NCBI GenBank assembly: GCA_937858165.1
Contig: CALLZA010000107.1
Span: 1 to 7,173, forward strand
Origin: an uncultured Ardenticatenia bacterium
Lineage (GTDB): Bacteria; Chloroflexota; Anaerolineae; Promineifilales; Promineifilaceae
Length of the DNA stretch: 7,173 nt
Direction of reading: 5' to 3'
The notes under the pieces were generated by a model, which saw only the letters and a program-made list of their open reading frames with translations, had not been told where the DNA came from and ran no database searches. Positions 1-3,989 of the stretch are shown piece by piece. The position numbers and the translations under genes were made by a program. Each line of letters starts with the position of its first letter. Positions within the stretch are counted from its first letter, which is position 1.

Positions 1-101
1 CAAGAATGTGATAGCTTAGTGCGTCTCCGGTTTGTCTGTAGAATGCGACGTATGTGAGTATTCACGTGTAGTCACACACGCCAGACTGCTGCGATTACTG
101 G
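1..101. other. Non-biological flank outside the left adapter
   Basis: This stretch lies outside the P5 end of a Nextera adapter, so it cannot be contiguous genomic DNA. It has no recognisable gene, is much less GC-rich than the insert, and contains scattered GTGT/CACAC-like runs. I infer base calls read past the end of a library molecule, or some library-specific handle; I do not recognise it as a known primer. Confidence 0.75.
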
Positions 102-181
102 TTTTTTTTTTAATGATGCGCCGACCACCGAGATCTACACTAGATCGCTCGTCGGCGGCGTCAGATGTGTATAAGAGACAG
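102..181 (+). other. Illumina Nextera P5/i5 adapter with T10 spacer and Tn5 mosaic end
   Basis: Reading rightwards: exactly ten T (102-111), as in the spacer of flow-cell-grafted P5 oligos; a P5 sequence with two mismatches (112-140); an 8-base index TAGATCGC (141-148), which matches the Nextera i5 index I know as N501/S501; the Nextera read-1 part with one A-to-G mismatch (149-162); and the 19-base Tn5 mosaic end AGATGTGTATAAGAGACAG (163-181). Genomic sequence begins at 182. Translation of this segment gives typical adapter-derived peptides such as MMRRPPRSTL and DVYKRQ, which contaminate protein databases. Confidence 0.97.
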
Positions 182-1210
182 GTCGGGCAGGGGCACGCCG
201 TTGGCCGCGCCGCCGGCCAACTCGCCCATGTGCTGGCGGATGTAGTAGCGCTTGTTGATCTCCAGCGCCGCCGGTGACAGTTCCTTGCCGGTGTTATAGG
301 CCGGGCAGACCTGCTGGCAGCGGTTGCACATGATGCAGGCGAAGGCGTCGAGGATGTGCTTCTTGGGCAGGTCATCCAGGTCGTTGGCCCCGAACTGCTC
401 AATGCTCTCGTCGTCGAGGTCGAGCTTCTTCATCTGCCCCAGATAGCTACGGTCGGGGCTGAGCATGAAGTTGGTCGGGCCCATGAAGAGGTGGGCGTGC
501 TTGGTATAGGGGAAGTAGGGCAGGAAGAGGAAGATGAGGCCGATGGCCAGCCACCAGAAGACGTGGAAGCCCGTCTCCAGCGCCGCCGGCGACAGCCCGC
601 CCAGGAACGTCCCGGCTAGGAAGTTGGCCACCGGCTGCCAGGCGTCCGGCCCGTCCAGCCCGATCTTGAACGCGGCGCTGAGCAGGCGCGAGCCGACGTG
701 GGCCAGGATGAACAGGCCGACGATGAGCGAGTCGACGCTGACGCCGCCTTCGCGCACGCGCTCCATCAGCTTGACGTTGTCGCGGATCTTCAGCGCCGGG
801 TCCTGGGCGGCGAAGCGGCGCAGCAGGAAGTACACGACGCCGATGAGGACGGCGACGGCGAAAAGGTCGGCCGCCAGCCGGAAGATCTGGCCGATGATGT
901 TGTCGTGCAGGAAGGTAAAGCCGGGGATCAGCCCTTCCAACAAATCGATGACGTTGACCAGGCCGTAAAAGATGAAGCCGAAGGCGACGCCGTAGTGAAA
1001 TAGCGAGGTGATCTTGCGGTGGCGGATGATGCGTCCCTGGCTGAGCAGCGCGAAGAGGCCGGTCATGGCTCGCCGCGGTAGATCGTTGAGCGCCAGCGTC
1101 CCGGTGCCGCGGTTGATGACGAGGGCCATCTGCTTGAAGGTGTTGTAGACGGCCGTCAGGCAAACCGCTGCCAGCAGCAGGAACATGATCCGTTCAAAAG
1201 TAGACAGCAT
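182..1210 (-). CDS. Membrane-bound Fe-S oxidoreductase, FadF/EMO-like (heterodisulfide-reductase-related), C-terminus cut off
   Basis: The first 343 residues of a membrane Fe-S oxidoreductase. The N-terminal part has about five hydrophobic segments (roughly 6-24, 71-92, 112-131, 158-178, 213-232). Histidines in or near them (H72, H171, H216, H238, H240) are candidate haem b ligands, as in NarI-like cytochrome domains. A soluble part follows with the [4Fe-4S] motif CIMCNRCQQVCP (C292, C295, C298, C302). Proteins of this layout (Bacillus FadF/YwjF, Syntrophomonas EMO) continue with a second cluster and two CCG domains, and are thought to pass electrons from electron-transfer flavoprotein to menaquinone during fatty-acid oxidation. 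Those parts are missing because the insert ends at 182; the six residues LSLIHI that would follow are adapter. I chose the ATG at 1210 because an AAGGAGAGGA Shine-Dalgarno precedes it about 7 bases away; an in-frame ATG at 1246 would put that site inside the gene. The fold call is firm; the exact electron donor is inferred from the family. Confidence 0.88.
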
Positions 1211-1360
1211 GATGGAATCCTCTCCTTCTCGATCGCCGGTGGGCAACGCTGGCCGGCGGGCTTGTCAATGGGCCGGATGATCCTGTGCGGAAGTGTAGCG
1301 CGCGGGAACGGGGCAAGCGGAGCGCCTTCCGAACGGTGATCCAGCAAGTATTAGATTCGT

Positions 1361-1366
1361 ATTATA
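1361..1366 (-). promoter_or_regulatory. Candidate -10 box for the Fe-S oxidoreductase gene
   Basis: The minus strand reads CGCTATAATA here, a perfect TATAAT, within the 218-base gap upstream of the oxidoreductase. No good -35 lies 16-18 bases upstream (GATGCA at best). Transcription starting about 7 bases downstream would leave a leader of roughly 145 bases. I see no terminator hairpin after the upstream gene in this gap, so read-through from 1429-2391 is also possible. The same CGCTATAATA decamer occurs before the glycoside hydrolase gene. Confidence 0.4.
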
Positions 1367-1428
1367 GCGCAAATGTGACGCACTGCATCATAACAAATGT
1401 CATATCTTTGGGGTGAGTATCGGTTAAT

Positions 1429-2391
1429 TCAAGCTACCGTTACGGTGATTTCCCCAACATCCAGAGCGTCTGATCCCTCGACCGCGAGCCGAACAGTTGG
1501 GTCAGAGGCGTCGCGGAGACTAATTCGGAGTGCATATAGGCCTGGCAGCAAGTCAGCAGGTAGCTGCAGCCCATTCCCGTCGATCACCCAGTTTACAGGC
1601 TTCCATTCGGTTGTCGGCCGCCAGCCACCCTCCGGTTCCGCTGCGCGTTGGGCAACGACCCGTCCGGCGCTATCTAGCAGTTGGAGGAAAATCTCATAGC
1701 GTCGCGCCGGAGTCTTGTCACTTTCCCAGACCATCCGGACGTGAGCGATATTTCCCGGACGCGCAGTCGCCGGCCAGCGGGAGTGTTCGACCAGTGTGAT
1801 CGTCTCGCCGTCCCGCCCGGCGAACTTCGCGCCTCGCGACACAGCTACGACAGGCGTCTTGAACCCGACTTCGTAGACGGCCCAACGCATATCGCCCACG
1901 CGCTCGTCCGAACTCTTGAATGTGTAGACATCCAGCCAGCGTTCGATGACGTGCTGCGGGTCGGCCTGGCGGGCATCGGCGGTGTAGATGACGTACATGC
2001 GTTCGTGGGGCGCCGTGATGGTTGCCAACTGCAACTTCAGCGCGGTTGGATGGGTCTGTCCCTGGGGCAGGGAGTAGACAGGTGCGCCGCGATGGTGGCG
2101 GACAAACGCGTCCATCTGGTTGGGGCCGATCAGGATAATCCCCGCGTTCGGGTGGGCATCGGCGGCAATGCGAGCGGCGATGGCGCGATAGCCGGCTCCG
2201 GGGGAGGCCGCGCTTCCATTCCCGACCGACAGCAGGCGGCCGGGCCACAATCGGCGCGTCCCTTCTTCGACGTGGGGTGCGGCGGGCCTATAGCTGGTGG
2301 CCCGCACCGATCTCATCACCATTCCAACCATCACCATTAGCCAGACGGCCGCCGCCAGCGCCAACAGAGTAGGCTCGAAGAGAGATGACAA
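1429..2391 (-). CDS. Single-pass membrane protein; stand-alone paralogue of the C-terminal domain of the neighbouring GT39-like glycosyltransferase
   Basis: A 320-residue protein starting MSSLFEPTLLALAAAVWLM: one N-terminal hydrophobic helix (about residues 8-26), a linker, then an extracytoplasmic region. From the AGYRAIAARIAAD segment (nt 2196) to its end it aligns along its whole length with the last ~250 residues of the glycosyltransferase at 3986-6073. By-eye identity is about 55% over the first ~110 aligned positions, with shared blocks GAPVY, IERWLD, TFK, ARPG, TPAR and LPADL. The ten upstream membrane helices and the catalytic Asp-Glu loop of the full enzyme are absent, so it should not be a glycosyltransferase. 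The second half looks like a beta-sandwich; its role is unknown. The start is TTG, chosen because AAGGAGGAGA sits 8-10 bases before it; the frame is open back to another TTG at 2430, but the region between reads as leader. It could be an expressed accessory or binding protein, or a deletion remnant kept open by chance. Base composition is visibly less GC-rich than in the glycosyltransferase copy. Confidence 0.75.
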   Translation of the reverse strand: MSSLFEPTLLALAAAVWLMVMVGMVMRSVRATSYRPAAPHVEEGTRRLWPGRLLSVGNGSAASPGAGYRAIAARIAADAHPNAGIILIGPNQMDAFVRHHRGAPVYSLPQGQTHPTALKLQLATITAPHERMYVIYTADARQADPQHVIERWLDVYTFKSSDERVGDMRWAVYEVGFKTPVVAVSRGAKFAGRDGETITLVEHSRWPATARPGNIAHVRMVWESDKTPARRYEIFLQLLDSAGRVVAQRAAEPEGGWRPTTEWKPVNWVIDGNGLQLPADLLPGLYALRISLRDASDPTVRLAVEGSDALDVGEITVTVA

Positions 2392-2398
2392 CTCGTGT

Positions 2399-2408
2399 TC
2401 TCCTCCTT
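2399..2408 (-). promoter_or_regulatory. Strong Shine-Dalgarno fixing a TTG start
   Basis: The minus strand reads AAGGAGGAGA followed by ACACGAG and then TTG at 2391-2389. The near-perfect match to the anti-Shine-Dalgarno and the 8-10 base spacing support TTG at 2391 as the start of the single-pass protein, rather than the TTG at 2430 or the internal ATGs within the hydrophobic helix. Confidence 0.65.
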
Positions 2409-2491
2409 CGCCATCGGTCGCGCAGGGCAATCAGGCGGCGTGGCGAGTAACAGATCCAGCGTGCTCATAGCCCCATTGAACGTGTAGCTAG

Positions 2492-2519
2492 AGTCTATCT
2501 TGCGCCGGTAAGAGGGCAA
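2492..2519 (-). promoter_or_regulatory. Weak candidate promoter for the single-pass paralogue gene
   Basis: On the minus strand TTGCCC (2519-2514) and TAGACT (2497-2492) are separated by 16 bases, each matching the sigma-70 consensus at four of six positions. They lie about 100 bases upstream of the TTG start, in the divergent intergenic region. Such matches arise easily by chance, so this is only a candidate. Confidence 0.22.
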
Positions 2520-2589
2520 ACAAGAAGTGCGTCACTGGCGTTGCGCCGGCCATGACTCGCTATCGCGCGCTCCCTATTCCCAACTCCGC

Positions 2590-2595
2590 TATAAT
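2590..2595 (+). promoter_or_regulatory. -10 box immediately before the glycoside hydrolase ATG (possible leaderless start)
   Basis: A perfect TATAAT within CGCTATAATA ends eight bases before the ATG at 2604. A transcript starting the usual 6-8 bases downstream would begin at or within two bases of the ATG, leaving no room for a Shine-Dalgarno, and none is visible. The -35 region is poor (GCGCTC at the expected place). This fits a leaderless mRNA for the hydrolase-glycosyltransferase unit. Confidence 0.5.
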
Positions 2596-2603
2596 AGGCC
2601 GCT

Positions 2604-3989
2604 ATGAATTTTCGCAGCCCCACCCAGCTTTGGGCCGGCCGCGCGCTTGTGACCCTGGCCGCCCTGGCTGTGCTCGTTGCCCTGTGGCCCAACGCCCGGT
2701 CGCTCTATGACCTGACGGGCGAGGAGCAACTGCGCGGGCAGGCGGCGGGCGTCGTCCACTGGCTCAACACCGCCATCCGCCCCCAGCCCCGCCTCGACCT
2801 GGCCGCCGTCGCCGCTTCGCCGCTGACCGCCCCCGCCGTCAGCCCCTTCGGCGTCAACACCTTCCTGGAACAGGAGGCCGAGCCGGCCAAGCGCGCCCAG
2901 ATTCTCGACTTGGCGCGGGCCGCCGGCTTCCGCTTCATCCGCCAGGAGTTCCCGTGGGAAGACATCGAGATTCACGCCAAGGATGATTTCATCGACCGGC
3001 GCAACGACCCGGGTGGCGTCGATGCCTGGGCCAAGTACGACCAGATCGTGGCCCTGGCCGAAGCGCGCGACATCGCGATCATCGCCCGGCTGAGCAATCC
3101 GCCAGCCTGGAGCCGGGCTCGCGGCGACGAGCTGGGCAGCAACGCTCCACCCGACGACTTCAACGACTTTGGGGACTTCGCCGCCGCCGTGGCCGAGCGC
3201 TACCGCGGCCAGATCCGCTACTACCAGGTCTGGAACGAGCCGAACGGCAACGAGGAGTGGGGGTTGCAGAACGTGGACCCGGAGGCGTTCACGCGGCTGC
3301 TCTGCCTGGCCTACAACCGCATCAAGGCCGCCGACCCCGCGGCCGTGGTGCTGTCCGGGGCGCTAACGCCGACCGTGGCCAACGACGGCCGCAACATGAA
3401 CGACCTGCTCTTCCTGGAGCGCATGTACGCCGCCGGGGCGGGCGACTGCTTCGACGTGATGTCGGCTCAGGGGTATGGGCTGTGGTCCGGCCCGACGGAC
3501 CAGCGGCTACGACCGACGGTCATCAACTACGGCCACAACCTCTTCCTGCGCGACCTGATGGTGCGCCACGGCGACGCCGCCAAGCCGATCTGGATCAGCG
3601 AGATGGGCTGGAACGTCGCCCCGGAGGGCATCGCCCCCGCCTTCGGCCGCGTCACTGAGGCGCAGCAGGCGCGCTACGCGGTGGGGGCGTATGATCGGGC
3701 GCGGGCGGGGTGGCCGTGGGTGGGCGTCAATACCTACTGGTTCTTCAAGCGCCCGGCCGATTGGGAGCGCGACCAGGCGTGGTACTACTTTCGCATGCTG
3801 GAGCCGGACTTCACGCCCCTGCCGGTCTATGACGCTGTCGCCGAGTATGCCACCGCCGGCGGTTCGCCCGCGCCCATGCCCGATTGGCAATACACCTGGA
3901 TGAGCGCCCGGCCGGCGCTTTTCCTGTTCGGTGCGGCGGTGCTGTTCCTGGTCCTGCTGCGCGCCCTGGCCCCGCGGGAGGGGGAGTGA
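2604..3989 (+). CDS. Membrane-anchored clan GH-A glycoside hydrolase (GH39/GH5-like)
   Basis: A 461-residue protein with a hydrophobic N-terminal anchor (about 14-28), a (beta/alpha)8-type catalytic region (about 80-415) and a second hydrophobic helix near the C-terminus (about 437-454), ending in a short basic tail. Clan GH-A signatures are clear: YYQVWNEPNG with E212 as likely acid/base, and IWISEMGW with E333 as likely nucleophile. Supporting strands are FGVN (82-85), RQEFPWED (113-120), NPPAW (165-169) and an aromatic NTYWFF near 376-381. The 121-residue spacing between the two glutamates fits retaining enzymes such as GH39 and GH5. The double anchor suggests a catalytic domain held at the outer membrane face between two helices, as for envelope or exopolysaccharide processing (compare PslG, a membrane-linked GH39 of Pseudomonas). 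The substrate is not readable. The stop overlaps the GTG start of the glycosyltransferase, implying one operon and translational coupling. The fold is well supported; the exact family number is less certain. Confidence 0.88.
   Translation: MNFRSPTQLWAGRALVTLAALAVLVALWPNARSLYDLTGEEQLRGQAAGVVHWLNTAIRPQPRLDLAAVAASPLTAPAVSPFGVNTFLEQEAEPAKRAQILDLARAAGFRFIRQEFPWEDIEIHAKDDFIDRRNDPGGVDAWAKYDQIVALAEARDIAIIARLSNPPAWSRARGDELGSNAPPDDFNDFGDFAAAVAERYRGQIRYYQVWNEPNGNEEWGLQNVDPEAFTRLLCLAYNRIKAADPAAVVLSGALTPTVANDGRNMNDLLFLERMYAAGAGDCFDVMSAQGYGLWSGPTDQRLRPTVINYGHNLFLRDLMVRHGDAAKPIWISEMGWNVAPEGIAPAFGRVTEAQQARYAVGAYDRARAGWPWVGVNTYWFFKRPADWERDQAWYYFRMLEPDFTPLPVYDAVAEYATAGGSPAPMPDWQYTWMSARPALFLFGAAVLFLVLLRALAPREGE

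Noticed and set aside
163..181. Transposon end (Tn5 mosaic end) as a natural mobile element
   Set aside because: It is embedded in P5, index and Nextera primer sequence, so it comes from library tagmentation.
16..402. Frames crossing the left adapter, and similar ones at 6701-7043 crossing the right adapter
   Set aside because: They contain adapter-derived peptides (LLYTSDAADE, VYKRQ, SLIHISEP, MGSEMCIRDS) and are chimeras of artefact and genome.
447..1163. Long minus-strand frame of 238 codons overlapping the Fe-S oxidoreductase
   Set aside because: It is a shifted frame of the real gene, rich in Arg/Pro/His as expected from GC-rich out-of-frame translation, with no domain signature.
1681..2340. 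Open frame of 219 codons on the plus strand, ending in a His-rich stretch
   Set aside because: It lies entirely antisense to the single-pass paralogue gene, whose protein homology to the glycosyltransferase fixes the coding strand. The His-rich tail is the complement of codons in the hydrophobic helix.
3884..3985. Earlier ATG start for the glycosyltransferase at 3884
   Set aside because: It would overlap the hydrolase by 106 bases and add a Pro/Gly/Ala-rich segment that is just the shifted hydrolase frame. The GTG at 3986 has a Shine-Dalgarno and the typical GTGA overlap.
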